This document shows positions 52,956 to 64,000 of a stretch of DNA of 64,000 bases, piece by piece. This stretch comes from Heligmosomoides polygyrus polygyrus (lineage: Eukaryota > Nematoda > Chromadorea > Rhabditida > Heligmosomidae), in the NCBI GenBank assembly GCA_947396885.1, contig OX377205.1:56392969-56456968 (forward strand). Reading direction: 5' to 3'. The notes under the pieces were generated by a model. That model worked only from the letters and a program-made list of their open reading frames with translations, was not told where the DNA came from and did not search any database. Made by a program: the position numbers and the translations under genes. The stretch's first letter is position 1. Each line of letters begins with the position of its first letter.

Positions 52956-53654
52956 GAAGACAATTGAGCGCGTGAAGCAAGCGCTGACATGACCGCTCGC
53001 GACGGACGAATGACGGCGACCGTTGGATCCTCTATGATTCAAGCACGCACATGCAGTGTGACTCTGTAGAGGTGACCTCGCCAACGCAAGCCAATCTGCC
53101 TTTAACTCCAAGTGGTGTAGCCTTCGTTGCTTCTGGACATCGCGAGACATGTTGTATTACTAGCTGCTCCCGCAAGAACACATCGTCACCGGCAGCATTT
53201 ACGTCAACCAGCTTTAGGAGTTGGCGGACGCTGTTTGAGAACAATGGCCGAGACAGAATTTTGTCCTTCTACTCCACGATAACGCTCGGCTCCATATAGC
53301 AATAGTGAGACGCTTAAAAAATACAGGAGCTGGTCTGGGACACGTTCTCCCACCCGTCATATTCCCCTGACAATGCCCTGCTCTAACTACTCTTATTCCG
53401 CCTCCCCATCACCACCACCGCGTAAGGCATTCCTAGCTTAGAACGATTCATAAAAGTTGAAGATGATGAAAGGGCGGTCAGTAGAAACACAGTGGAAATA
53501 CGTTGGGTGTGAGGGAATAAAGATGCGGGATGTGGATAATCGATTTCACAGCTGAACGTTAATGGGTTATTTAAGGTGCTAATCACAAATATGATTTATG
53601 ACCGCTAAGAATCACATCCGTTATGTCAACAATACCAGACTTCACGAACACTGT
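52956..53654. other. No gene recognised
   Basis: Short frames without motifs. Confidence 0.5.
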
Positions 53655-55495
53655 GCAGGTACAGGGTGGCTCAAAAGTCTTGTAACAAAATTAGGGAGCC
53701 TTATTAGGGAGTTTTGGATCTATCCTAGTCCGGAGGGGGGCACATAACTAAAAATTATTATATGTAACAAACCCACTTGAGACTTACCGAGCGGCTCCTA
53801 CAGAACAACATAGGACCCTAAATAAGAAAAGTCACAAACAAAAGAAAACGAGAAATTGCATTTGTTGCGGTTGTAAGCCGGTAAAGTTGTGTGCCCTCCT
53901 CACCATGTTGGATCCTGGTTGTAACATGTCAGCCGGCGGTCAGCACGCGGCATGCCTCCATTCTGCCGCTCTTTGCCGACCGAGACGGTTGAAAACCGCG
54001 GCGATTTTTTTGTTCGTTCGTTTATGGTTTCTTTTGGGTTTCAACTCCTTCTCTAGGAGCCGCTCGGTAAGTCTCTATTCATTTTGTTACCTGCCTTTTA
54101 GTTATGTGCCCCCCCCCGGACTAGGAGAGATCCGGAACTTTTTCAGTTGCAGACATGCTATTTATTATGTATTTAGCATACCCTTACTGCTATAACCTTT
54201 GCAATTATCATGATTGTAGCTATTCTTATTCGAAAGTAGTGCGTTCTCACGTAAAACTACCAGCTATATTCCTCAGTTTGCGGTTAAGGACTTCCATTGC
54301 GAATTGGCTGAATATCTAAAGAGTGGTGGTTAAGCATTCAGTATTATTATAGAAGCTTGTAGCCTACTCCAGGGTCTCTTCCATGGTGAACATCATATGA
54401 ATGCACTACAACTGAAGAACGCTATTAGTTTGCTGATCATGCACAATGCAGCAACCAGCGGAGCAAATACCATATTCAGCTGTTGGCGTTCTGAATTGTT
54501 ACGCAGTGTGTAGGTATTTTATAACTACAAGAACAGCTCTACAACAGCGGAAGAAGGGCTAGGATTCAACCTTGAGGAGAAGAGAACAGAAAGGAAAAAT
54601 TTGTTGGCACAGCTGAAGCGCGTCGCACCAGTTGGGTACTCCGACACCTCTTCCTTTGATGAGAAATTTCTCAAAGCTAGGCCAACCTAAAGAGGTCTGA
54701 ATGATAGCGTTCTTATCGGTGCTTCTGAGAAACCTGACAGCAAGCAAAAAATGGCCGCTCATCGTAACTGGTCATATTCTATTGGATTGATCGATAATTA
54801 ATGACGTTTTATATTTTTCAAAGTGTATTTATTCATTTTGACGCCAAAAATTAATCAACAGTATAGTTAGCGTTTTGTTGGTTGACCACTTGCCACCTTT
54901 CTGTATGTTGTAAGTTTTTGACAGAAGATAGTCTAAGTCTAGCCCTCAAAATAGTTTATAATAATGTAAGGAACACAATCGCTGCTACATAAAAATATAC
55001 AGCTCATGTCATGTGTGAGAAAAAACGACATTAATTATCGAACAACCGAAAAAGATTTCCTGAAGATGTCTTCCCACACCCTAGTTTTTTGTGTAGGAAA
55101 ATGTGTAAAACAGTAAAAAACTTTCTCCAATAGACAAAACAATATAACACCATGCTGACCGAACTCAATCGTGCTATTTGAAAGAAAAATTCTGGAAGAG
55201 AGACTGTTCGGACAGCAAAAAGAAAAGGACACGGTAGCAGCTTTCCGTCCATCCGCTCAACTTCGTAGTAACAGAAGACAAGCTATGAAATTCCTTCATC
55301 TTTAGGTTTTTGATCTTCATTATTTACCATCTTAGAGGAAAAGTTCTCCACCTATATGCCGTAGAAAAATTGTTGTCCAACATCTTCCTTGGAACAAGTG
55401 AGGATTAAAACTCCTAAAGAGGTGCTGCGACGCGGCCTGCATAGCTACTCACACGATCTAAAGGCTCCTATCAAGCCAGGAATGGCTAATTATCG
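53655..55495. mobile_element. ITR DNA element, family X copy 2, interrupted by hAT-like element
   Basis: Begins TACAGGGTGGCTCAAAAGTC and is collinear with 31709-32856 outside the 53716-54133 insertion. The far end near 55495 is defined only by loss of similarity to copy 1 at its gap. No transposase motif. Confidence 0.65.
53716..54133. mobile_element. hAT-like non-autonomous TIR element, copy 2
   Basis: GGATCTATCCTAGTCCGG at the left and CCGGACTAGGAGAGATCC at the right, with the same inner blocks as 24259-24861 (GAGCGGCTCCTACAGAACAA; CGCGGCATGCCTCCATTC). Flanking GGAGTTTT and GGAACTTT look like a decayed 8-bp duplication. Nested in family X copy 2. Confidence 0.75.
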
Positions 55496-55604
55496 ATAAC
55501 ACAATGCTGGGCAAATAGCTTCTGCAATTGTACAAAATTTGGTCCATTGCCACCGTTTATATGCGACTGAGTTTTGGCTGCAGTACTTATACAGGTAGGT
55601 AACC

Positions 55605-56750
55605 CTACTAATAGGTTGCCCGGAAAGTTCTGGCAGTTTTGACTGGTCCACTTCAAACGATCACAACTTTCTTCATTCAGTCGAAATAAGCACCATTCGA
55701 ATCAACACGCACTTTCAACGTGACACTTGTTGAATAGTCCATAGAAAAAGGAGTGGTCGAGATGCGACAAATCCTAGAAAGGCTGTTTTTCCGTGGTCCT
55801 GATTTGCGAAGACCTACCGGCGAGGGAGCTCAGAAAGTGCTTCAAAAGGTAGTGGTTGGTTGGCACAAGGTGTGATGGGTATGGGTGGCACAAGGTGTGA
55901 TGGGTGAGGCAGAACTTCAACTCCTAGATCATTTGATTTTCGCATGGTGATCTGCGAAACGTGTTGACGGGCGATGTTGTGCCGAAGAATCGGACCTCTT
56001 CTATTCATCAGTGCCGGCTGTGGCTCAGCTAGTTTCAGTACATCTCGTCGGTATCGTCGCAGTACGACTCTGCTGCGATGTTTCAGTCTGGTTCAGGAAG
56101 TTGTGGTGAAGCACACGACCCACGACCACCACACTGTTACCATGGTCTTTTCTGGTGGGATTTTGGCTTTCGGAGAAGTGCCTGGAGTTTACATCGACCC
56201 ACTGTTCTGATCGTCCTCGGTTATTGCGAAGAATCCACTCTTCGTCACGACAACTCGATCCAAAAACGGGTCGTTTTAGTACCGGAGAAGCGAAGAAGAA
56301 AAGAATTCGAAACGCGCCAATTTCTGGCGAAAACTCGAATCGTGGGGCACCGTTTTTTCGACCTTCTTCACCTTTCCGAGGCGTTTCAGTTTATCTGTAG
56401 CAGCAGTTTTACTAATTCCCAGACCTTCCGCAATTTTACGGACTGTCTGCGATGGATTAGCTTCCATAAAGGCCTTCAAATCGAATTGCTGTAGGTCTGC
56501 CGCTTCGGGGTGCATCCTCAACGTTGAAGTCTCCGGAACGAAATGTCTCGCACCACCGTTGCAGGATCTTTCCTCCAGCACTAGTCGGCCCCACACATGG
56601 TTGGTTTGCCGGGCTGTTACGACGGTGGATTTGCCCTGTTTGAAATTGCAATACAGTGTTGTTCAGAATTTCTCTTTCGATATACTTCAACAAGTCTTCG
56701 ACGAAACCAATTTTAAGCACAGGTGTAACACAGACTACTTCGTCAGATAG
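55605..56750 (-). pseudogene. mariner-like transposase
   Basis: On the minus strand the N-terminus near 56750-56520 has an HTH and then ETFRSGDFNVEDAPRSGRPTA, the hallmark mariner linker. FDLKAFMEANPSQTVRKIAE and LGISKTAA (second HTH) follow, and near 56000-55830 HVSQITMRKSNDLGVEVLPH with the region of the third catalytic Asp. A small tandem duplication (GGGTGGCACAAGGTGTGATG) at 55870-55905 and frameshifts disable it. An ITR-like GGTTGCCCGGAAAGTTCTGG lies at 55615. It would have moved DNA by cut-and-paste at TA. Confidence 0.8.
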
Positions 56751-56966
56751 AGCGAAGTATTTCTTATTAAACGTTGTTCGTATTATACGTAAAAATGCGC
56801 AGAAAGTTGAATACTGATTCAGTACTAAACCAAAGAAAAGCGGTTGCACGGAGACCGCCAGAACTTTTCGGCCAGCTTAATACATTACTTAGCTGCCGTA
56901 CTTCACCACCAAAACCGTTGTCATATTCAAGATCGGAAGATCTAACTACGCCGGGAAAGGGCAACT

Positions 56967-57600
56967 TTAACCCATTGATGACCAGCGGGTCAATTTCGAC
57001 TCGCAGCTTTTCGGTCGCGTGGGACCGCGCCGGCCGATTTCGGCCCGCGGTTAAAGAACTGTTTGCTGCGGCCCATTTCTTGATTTTTCATAGCTTAAGA
57101 CCATTCATTAGATATGTTGGATCCTACCAATGCTACCTGCACAGTGGTTCGAGAGTCATTTGCTTCCAACGAAAGCTTTGATAACAAAAATCAACACAAC
57201 ACACTATTCAAGCTTCACAAAAATCGATACCATTCACAAACTCATTCTTACATTTTATAAAAATGGTTATGCACAAAAGAACTAGTGACATTTCTTGAAA
57301 ATTTTTGAAAACAATCTCGACAAAAATAGTACAAACACTTGCTACATCGTGTGATCACCTCCTCCTCGCATGATTCGTAGCGAACTTGCACCTTTTTTCT
57401 TTGCAGGCCTTCATACAGCAGCAAATGCTTCTTCTGCGTCCTGCTTTCGAACCTGTTCCGGCCTTCTCCAATATTTGGATAACCCGTTAAGAGAGAGTTT
57501 CATCTGGAATATCGTGAAGTAGTGATTTCACGAGATTGGTGCGTCCGCGCGGTCCCACGCGGCAGACACGGGATTTCACGCGCGGTCGTCAATGGGTTGA
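56967..57600 (-). mobile_element. piggyBac-like remnant with TIRs and Cys-rich C-terminus
   Basis: The left end is TTAA followed by CCCATTGATGACC. The right end is GGTCGTCAATGGG followed by TTGA (a decayed TTAA), giving matching 13-bp inverted termini. Minus-strand 57230-57450 reads RYESCEEEVITRCSKC and LYYFCRDCFQ, resembling the Cys-rich zinc-binding tail of piggyBac transposases. Only this C-terminal part of the transposase remains. Confidence 0.7.
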
Positions 57601-59350
57601 GGTGACAGTTGTGTCTGCACTATCACGCTACATCGACACCCCACTTGAAGCTACGGCAACGCCGGGCTTTCATGTCGCTTGAGCGAAGCTTCCTTGCGTG
57701 TGGCCGTTCACCGTTGACGGTCTCTGCTACTTCAAATCTCCGCTGGAAGTCCTCTGCTGTTCGCGCCTGTCATTCAGCGCTCTGCGATCATTACCGTCAT
57801 TCCAAAGTCGGACAAGTTCCCACTATACACTACCATTGCAGAGTGCAGAGCGCATGACCGCGCAGACAGCTGCTATCGAGGCTGACGTGAGCCCTCCATC
57901 CAGAATCGGCTTCTGCTACGAATGGAACACGAAGGTATGTGCTGCGGCAAGAATAGCACCACGGCCATTTCCCTATCCGAAAAACTTTGTCGGCCAGAGC
58001 CTTTTATTTTCCCACATAGAGGAATTCGCACCCACACATTTCCCAGCCGCTCAGCTCGGTTCAGTTGAGGCCTCTTGTTCTCGATGGCGTAAACTTATCG
58101 GAGTACACCGTGTCAATGGATCTTTTCGAAGCAGTCACGGTACACCTCAACATGCAATTTTCCCTTAAAGCGGGAAATTTTTCAAATCAGAGTGGGCGCT
58201 CTTATTTTAAACAAACCCGTTTAAAGCAAACGTAAGCGTGTCTAATGTCAGTCCAGACATCTTCCAACAAAATCAAGGCAACACATTGTTTTGAAAAATT
58301 TTGAATTAAAAAATTCATCTGCACCGGGCGTCTCAAAAAATTACCCCTTTTTGAATGAACATAAAATTCCTAACCTCTTTGCTATAATTTTAGTCTTTTG
58401 TTGAGTTTCTTTGATGCAAAGAGTGTACCATCGCGTCACACGGCAAGGGGGTTCGTACGTTAGGCAGCTCCCTGGGTTACGGTAGCGGGCCGCGCCGCGC
58501 GCCACCGCCCCCGATCACGGTAGAGTGGCGTGTTGTTGAGCCCGCCTCGGACGGACGGGTCCGACTGCTGCCGACAGGGACGGCTGGTGACGTCATACGC
58601 GGGCGGTCGCCGAGTCTGCTGGGCGCGCTAGGGCGCGAAAGGGTGTGCCGACTGCTTTCGACTGCGTTCCTTCTACTAGCGCAGAAGAAGGGAAACAGTT
58701 AAATGGTACACAATGTTGGTGGAACATTTGACGTCTTTTGGTAGACTGAGGAAGTGGCAGCGTTTGTTAACTACGTTCGAGTGGAATGAGATCTGCTTCA
58801 TATGACTGTGGAGAAATGGTAAGCCACGTTGTCAGGAGAATTCGAAAAAGGATTTGGTGGCTATTATCTAGAAGTTTCAGAACCAAGTGCAAACTGCAAA
58901 CTGCAAACTAACAACAAAACATGACACTTTTATCGGGGCAGGGGATACAATGGACTAGAAGCTTGAGCTTATTCACGATTCTCTGGATTAATAATGGATT
59001 ATCTCAACAAGAAAGAAAAACCGGGGGCATATGTAAACCGTTTGGAAATGGTATAAAACTCGAACTATAGCATGAACAGAGGAAAAGCTGGAAGGTGTAA
59101 GGAGTAGATATTTTGATAAAGTAGCTGGGTAATAATACTTCAGACAATGGGGTGAGATAACCACCCAAAAGGATATCTAATGTTTACGGCGTCTTTTCCA
59201 CAGATTCTCTATCGTGTCACTGTTCTTGAAGACCACTGCTTTCACCCAGCTGGCATTTAGGGCGGCGGACTTTTGGCGGTTGAAGTTTCTCGCTCTCTTA
59301 CTCGCCAACGTTTGCGTTTTCGACACTCGAAATGGGACCATTCTGTTCCG
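57601..59350. other. No gene recognised
   Basis: The frame 57698-58168 has no motif. A single ITR-like end (CACCGGGCGTCTCAAAAAAT) is at 58321, and a GC-rich block (58480-58650) is non-coding as far as I can see. Confidence 0.5.
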
Positions 59351-60060
59351 GTTGAAAAGCTCTATGGAATGGTGTCAATATTGACTAATTCTGGAAATAT
59401 CGATTTTTGACAATTTCGCATCGAAGGCGAGGGCGCTGCTGGCCGCGGCAGACGGAGGATGACGTCATCGTCTTCGATGCGATATTTTCGATTTTGGCCA
59501 AGTTTGATACTATTAGATAGAGCTTTTCGTGCTAAATTGAACGGTGTTACTGAAGGTAGCGAGAACTGTAATCTGGGCGAGTAAGAGCGCGGAGAACATC
59601 TCATCCGCTGAAAGTCCATTGCCCTAGAATGGCGGCTAGGACTAAGGCAGTTGAGACAGTGGCGGAACAATGAGCACGTCCTCATAAAGCACTTTAAGTG
59701 TTCTGCTCGCCTACGCACTTACCCGTAGCTCTCCGCGTCTTCTCGCAGGAATCGACTGAAATAGGAAAAAATCGTGTCACACAAGCTAACCTGCTTTTTC
59801 GCACCGCTATATTTGTCCATTCATAAGCTACGTTGCTGTGTTTTAGCGAACACCTAGAACGCACACAGAATCCACAAGCAGCAGCCGGGAAACTCCACAC
59901 TTAACAGAGTTATCGCGCTAAGAACCTGCGCATGTAATTTAGCACAACAACGGTCGCTGTTCTCCGCGTTCGTACTCGTCCTGATTACTGTTCTCGCTAC
60001 TCTCACTAATACTATTAAATTCAGCACGAAAAGCTCTATCGAATGGTATCGAACTTTGGG
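59351..60060. repeat. Dispersed non-coding repeat, segment 1
   Basis: 59545-59945 aligns with 60810-61240 in the same orientation (GCACTTTAAGTGTTCTGCTCG, CGCGTCTTC-CGCAG, ACAGAGTTAT-GCGCT). GAAAAGCTCTAT-GAATGGTRTC occurs at 59355 and 60030 directly, and its reverse occurs near 59515. Confidence 0.65.
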
Positions 60061-60108
60061 CCAAATTCGAAAATATCGATTTTCGATGACGTCATGACGT
60101 GCTGCGGC

Positions 60109-60723
60109 TTAGGGGACGTTTAGAGCACCATCACGGCGCGACGCGACGTAATGATAATCTCCTATACCTATCAAGCGATGTCGCGTCGCGCCGTCGCAAG
60201 GTGTTCATACCCGCCGTACAGCGAACATCACATCTCACGCAATTATCAGCATCGCCACGCGATGATGATGTCGCTTTTCATTGCTGAGCGACGAACACAT
60301 CGCTTAGCAATGAACAGCGATATGAACACCTCGCCGTTGCGCGCCGCGACGTCGCGTGATCCATATGGGGGTTTTCCATTAATGCCCCCACACACTTTTG
60401 CAACGAACGTCAGGCGGCGGGCGGCGAAAACGATGAGCCACGTTGCTCGCAGATGAGTCACTCTAGATTCTCGCCCCGGAAAGCTAGAGCGCATGCAGAC
60501 TCTGCCGACGCCGCTGCAGCGGCAATAGTGGCGACAATAATTCACGTCATTATCGCCGCCGCCGCTCCACTGGCGCCGTAGCCACCGTCCTCCCCTCTCG
60601 TCGCTAGCGGCGAGCTCTACGTCTCTGCCCCATGGGTAGAGGATAGGGCCGCGGCGTTGCCGCAAAACTGTGTGGGGGCCTTTGTGTCGCCTCGCGCCGC
60701 GATGGCGGTCTGAACGCCCCTTA
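60109..60723. mobile_element. GC-rich nested MITE (about 0.6 kb)
   Basis: Outer inverted ends: TTAGGGGACGTTTAGAGC and its partner ending TGAACGCCCCTTAA. Two inner inverted units are visible: about 60170-60362 (GCAAGGTGTTCATA vs TATGAACACCTCG) and about 60382-60685 (TGCCCCCACACACTTTTGC vs GCAAAACTGTGTGGGGGCC). It is inserted between the two copies of the dispersed repeat. Non-coding. Confidence 0.75.
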
Positions 60724-61245
60724 AAACCGGCCTCGACCTCGATGCGGAATTGTCAAAAAATCGATAAAAATGTCTTGAATTTGGCTAGGTTTACTACTGT
60801 TTGAAAGAGCTATTCGACGTAAACAGAGTGGTACCACGAGAGTGTCGAAAACTCAAATATAGGCGAGTAAGGGTGGAAGAAAGTTCAGCGCTGTCGTCCG
60901 CCGCTCTAAAATGGCAGATGGGGCTAAGGTATATTAGGCGGCTGGGATGTTGTGAGCATGCCATCGCGAAGTACTTTAAGTGTTCTGCTCGATCACGCAT
61001 TTGCACGCCGTTAGCTCGCCGCGTCTTCCCGCAGTGGTCGACCGAAATCGAAAAAATAGGATAGCGCAAGCCTCACCTGCATTTTCACACCGCTGCAACT
61101 CGGTCTCTTCATGAGCTACACCGCTGTGCTTTAGTGTGCTTCGGGAGCCTTCTGCTGCCTACAAAATCATCGAGTTGCTAGATTCGAACTTGACAGAGTT
61201 ATTGCGCTTCGAGCACGCCCGCGCGTGAAATTTGCGAGCGGTCGC
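60724..61245. repeat. Dispersed non-coding repeat, segment 2
   Basis: Homologous to 59545-59945; see that entry. Together they look like a tandem duplication or one element split by the MITE. Confidence 0.65.
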
Positions 61246-61499
61246 CCGTTTGATTAAAGGGTTCGACTCTATATGCATAGTTCACGGCGCACTCCAAAGC
61301 CTTTCCGGGACAGATTGGAGCAATTCTTGAGTAGGGCGGTTCTATATGCATTGTTTACGGCGTCCCTCGGAGCACTCCTAGCACGACAGAGCACTGGCAA
61401 CGTACGCCGTGCTTGAGATACTCCGAAAGCACGCATGTCCCGAAAGCACGCATGTCCAGAGAAAGAAGCTGCTCCAGTCGCAGATGACTGCTCCAGTCA
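61246..61499. repeat. Short internal repeats, no gene
   Basis: TTC-GACTCTATATGCATAGTTCACGGCG is repeated as GTTCTATATGCATTGTTTACGGCG, and GAAAGCACGCATGTCC occurs twice (near 61426 and 61441). Confidence 0.6.
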
Positions 61500-62130
61500 T
61501 TTTTTGGCCCACCTATGGCGAAAGTACGGTGTTCTGGTAAAGTTGTAGATATGTTTGTGTCCCGAAGAGACGAATTGAATGGTGTAAGCCTTTTTCAACA
61601 AGCCTGAAACTGAAGGAGTTATGATCATGCGACAGTTTGAGACGGATTTTTCCATCGCAAACCGCCGTTTCGACTGCGCGACGTGAGCGGTATTGTAAAG
61701 CCACGCAGTTCGAGGTCTACGAGCAACAGCAGTGTCAAGAGAGTATAGCAGTGACACGAAAAGATTAGCATTCATTTCGGCAATGAGATATCCAACGAAG
61801 TCATCTTCCTTTGCCCGAACGTTGTTTAGACATAGGAGTCCGCATACAACCCGATGACGGAGTCGCCTGGGGCCCCAGGCCAACGGAGCTCGGGGCGTCT
61901 CTAGCGACTGTCACCATCCATCGACTGCGACAGAGCATTTTCCAGGAAACACCTCTCGCTCTATGCGGTTGATTAGAAACAAGAAATGGGCAGTTTGCTG
62001 CTGCGTGGCTTCCAATACAGGGTAAGGCATTGGAATCGATAGGCATAGTGACTGCAGTGGTAGCAGATCCTTTGCAATGGCTTTCCTAAGGGGGAACGTT
62101 GCGGTGCCTTGCAAGGACGCTAACGTCAAT
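61500..62130 (-). pseudogene. hAT-like transposase remnant (tentative)
   Basis: Minus-strand text includes KAIAKDLLPLQSL, MPYPVLEATQQQTAHFL and FPGKCSVAVDGW, recalling the hAT core (PY.LPS region and the DGWT motif). It then meets a stop (near 61912), after which NNVRAKEDDFVGYLIAEMN continues. It is short and broken, and the resemblance is at motif level only. Confidence 0.4.
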
Positions 62131-62685
62131 TTGAGTGGTCGGTTCTTCCCAGAAGAGCAATTTTAGCAACAAAGAAGTGAAGTGCAAAATGGAACTGAAA
62201 CGGATCTGCAGAACATCATAGATCTTGAATTCCTAGAACGGAAGCCAGGCTTATTTTTTAGTTTTGCTCTAAAAATAAATATTTCACGATTCATCTACGC
62301 CCGAAGCCAACATGTGGATCTACCTTGAACAGCGGAAGGACAATTTGTTGTACCTTTTGAAGGTACAATTCTTTGCACTTTTGTGTTGTTAAAAGCTCGA
62401 AAAGAATCCAACCTTCCTAGAAAGTTAAGCCACTGCACGAGCACTCAGTATTGGGGGAACATCAGCATCTTGGTAAGATTCTGTCGGATCTTTCCAGTTC
62501 AACGTTGAGGCCTCCTTTTGGTTGGAGTCCCAATTTATGACGTGTATTCCAAAACATAGACAATGCATGACTTGTATAGCCACTCGAGACCTGAAGTTGC
62601 GACATTTGGTAATTCCGCTTATTGTAAACATGATATGCATAGTTGTGCTTTGAAGAATATCGTCGAATAATTAGTTGCAAAATTT
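62131..62685. other. No gene recognised
   Basis: Short motif-free frames. Confidence 0.5.
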
Positions 62686-62880
62686 GTTCGAGTAATTATT
62701 CGAGTAGTTCGATAGTTCTTGATTAATATTCGTTCAAACTCCAATATCGATGGTTTTCAAAGTTGGAATATTCATTCGAATTCGAACATCGAAGAAAGCC
62801 ATGCTCAAATATTATTCGAAAATCAAACAATTAAACTCCATTCGATCGAATAGATTCATTCGAATGTCGCATAAACTTCC
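62686..62880. repeat. TTCGA-rich AT tract
   Basis: Dense TTCGA/TCGAA words in both orientations, making many small palindromes (for example ATTCGAATTCGAA). It is low-complexity and degenerate. Confidence 0.6.
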
Positions 62881-63289
62881 AGTCTTCAAGCATATAACCT
62901 TGTCACGCAACATCTGAGTGGTCCGTGTCCTAAGTTTTGATCAGAGTAACAAGTTGGAAAGCGCTGGAAAGAAAAGAAAATAGCAGTCGCTCTCTGCCTA
63001 GAAGGTGTGTTCATATGTCTTCATGTATCTTTCTATATATCCTCTTATCTGCAACCCTCTCACATCAGTGGCAACTGCCGCAGCGACCGTGCACTTGTCA
63101 AGCCCGTACTGTGTTGGCCTCACCCAGTCCCACAAACACACGGAATGATGGAGTGGCGGTCTTTGTAGGTCTATGTAGGAATAGTCACCACGCGCGCGAC
63201 GATCTTCATTCATCCCCTCATGACCTGCTGCAAGAGCCAGGCCTGAAAGTTGTTGATAGTTTGATTGCCCTTCTCTCTGCTGAAGAGAT

Positions 63290-63600
63290 GGCCCTCAGAG
63301 CAGGGGAAGGCAATCAATATCGATCGAAATTATCGCTTTTCTATCAGGTTTAACTGAGAAGGGCGGGAGTTAAATGATTATGATCGTCGACGGGAGACCT
63401 CCACAGCTGATGGGAGGTCTTGATCGGGAGGCCAATACCGGTCGATATTATCGACTTCTTGACCAATTATTTCGCTTTGGGAGATACGCGGGTATTACGG
63501 CCGACGGAAGTGCTTCGCAGCAGATGGAGAGCTGTGGACGGAAGTCCAATATCGATCGATATTGTTGATTTTAGCTTGAAAGTGACATTCTTACGTTTGT
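63290..63600 (+). repeat. Degenerate tandem repeat with ATCGAT palindromes (three units, about 117 bp)
   Basis: Units end in AATATCGATCGAAATTATCG (63313), ACCGGTCGATATTATCGAC (63437) and AATATCGATCGATATTGTTG (63551), each preceded by a purine-rich GATGG...GAGG/GGAAG block. An inverted relative is at 49495-49622. Confidence 0.6.
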
Positions 63601-64000
63601 CTATCGACAACGTTTAGACGTCACTGCTGTTGCGGTCCCGTTTGGAAGAAAACTTCTGTTCAACATAGCATTAGGAGCGCTGGGAACCTTCCGTTCTAAC
63701 AAAAAGGCTTTTCGTCGTCGGAGCAAAGTCGATCAGACGCCCAAAAATGTCAGAGTTTTTGCCCGAGGTTGACCGTCCGAGGATGAGGAGGGAAGGTGTC
63801 TGCAGTCAAGTAGTCGCCAGAGTGAAGTGGACCGTGCTGTGAGGCATCAGGAGGGTTGTCGAGGAACTTACAAGGGAAGGGTCTGAAGCGTATGTCTGAA
63901 CGGGGAAGTGAGCCATATAGGAAGAATCCCCACCACTCAAATAGTATAAAAATATGTTTCCTGTTTGCCAAGTCGTCAAACTCAAGGAGTAGGGGGTGCA
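63601..64000. other. No gene recognised
   Basis: Terminal stretch without supported features. Confidence 0.5.

Noticed and set aside
57698..58168. 156-codon frame as a host gene
   Set aside because: No domain, no neighbouring exons with splice consensus, and composition like its surroundings.

Overview
The window is repeat-rich, intron-poor nematode DNA, most likely from a strongylid/hookworm-type (clade V) worm. This is an inference from the mix of RTE non-LTR retrotransposons, tRNA-derived SINEs, mariner/piggyBac/hAT debris, a Penelope-like element and many palindromic MITEs. I see no convincing conserved host gene. Two 200-base runs of N (12438-12637 and 32857-33056) are assembly gaps.

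The centrepiece is a complete LTR retrotransposon at 33906-47098 (13.2 kb, minus strand). Its LTRs (451 and 450 bp) differ at only three positions, it is flanked by a 4-bp duplication (ATTG), and it has a tRNA primer-binding site and a polypurine tract. It is a Ty3/gypsy-type element with two unusual traits. First, an envelope-like glycoprotein (signal/TM segment, Cys-rich ectodomain, furin-like site, second TM) lies between Gag and protease, in the same reading frame as both, so the layout is Gag-Env-Pro-RT-RNaseH-IN. Second, between integrase and the 3' LTR is a reading frame of about 1,220 codons for a UPF1-like superfamily 1 helicase with all the usual motifs, preceded by a good nematode splice acceptor. 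The reading frames are broken by one in-frame UGA and by four apparent single-base indels next to short homopolymers, so either the copy has just died or the assembly has indel errors.

Layout. 1-12 kb: RTE fragments, a 0.76-kb TIR element, a near full-length RTE with a SINE inserted in it (13-bp duplication), SINE bodies and microsatellites. 13.3-15.0 kb: a long inverted repeat with tRNA-like arms around a pogo-like transposase fragment. 15.8-19.6 kb: two RTE copies. 19.6-21.5 kb: an inverted SINE pair and a second TIR element. 22.5-31.7 kb: MITEs, tRNA-like sequences, a hAT-like element (8-bp duplication) that received an RTE tail (12-bp duplication), an RTE copy, and an ITR element inserted in a mariner fragment. 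33.1-33.7 kb: a snap-back palindrome beside a gap. 33.9-47.1 kb: the LTR element. 47.1-49.1 kb: a Penelope-like element with GIY-YIG upstream of RT and a SINE inside it. 49.6-50.45 kb: a GC-rich 41-bp minisatellite open in all three forward frames. 50.8-64 kb: Tc/mariner, piggyBac and hAT remnants plus GC-rich nested MITEs.

Nothing here looks like a cooperating gene cluster apart from the LTR element. There, Gag/Env/Pol would form and release the particle, and the helicase would be a separately expressed accessory protein of unknown role.
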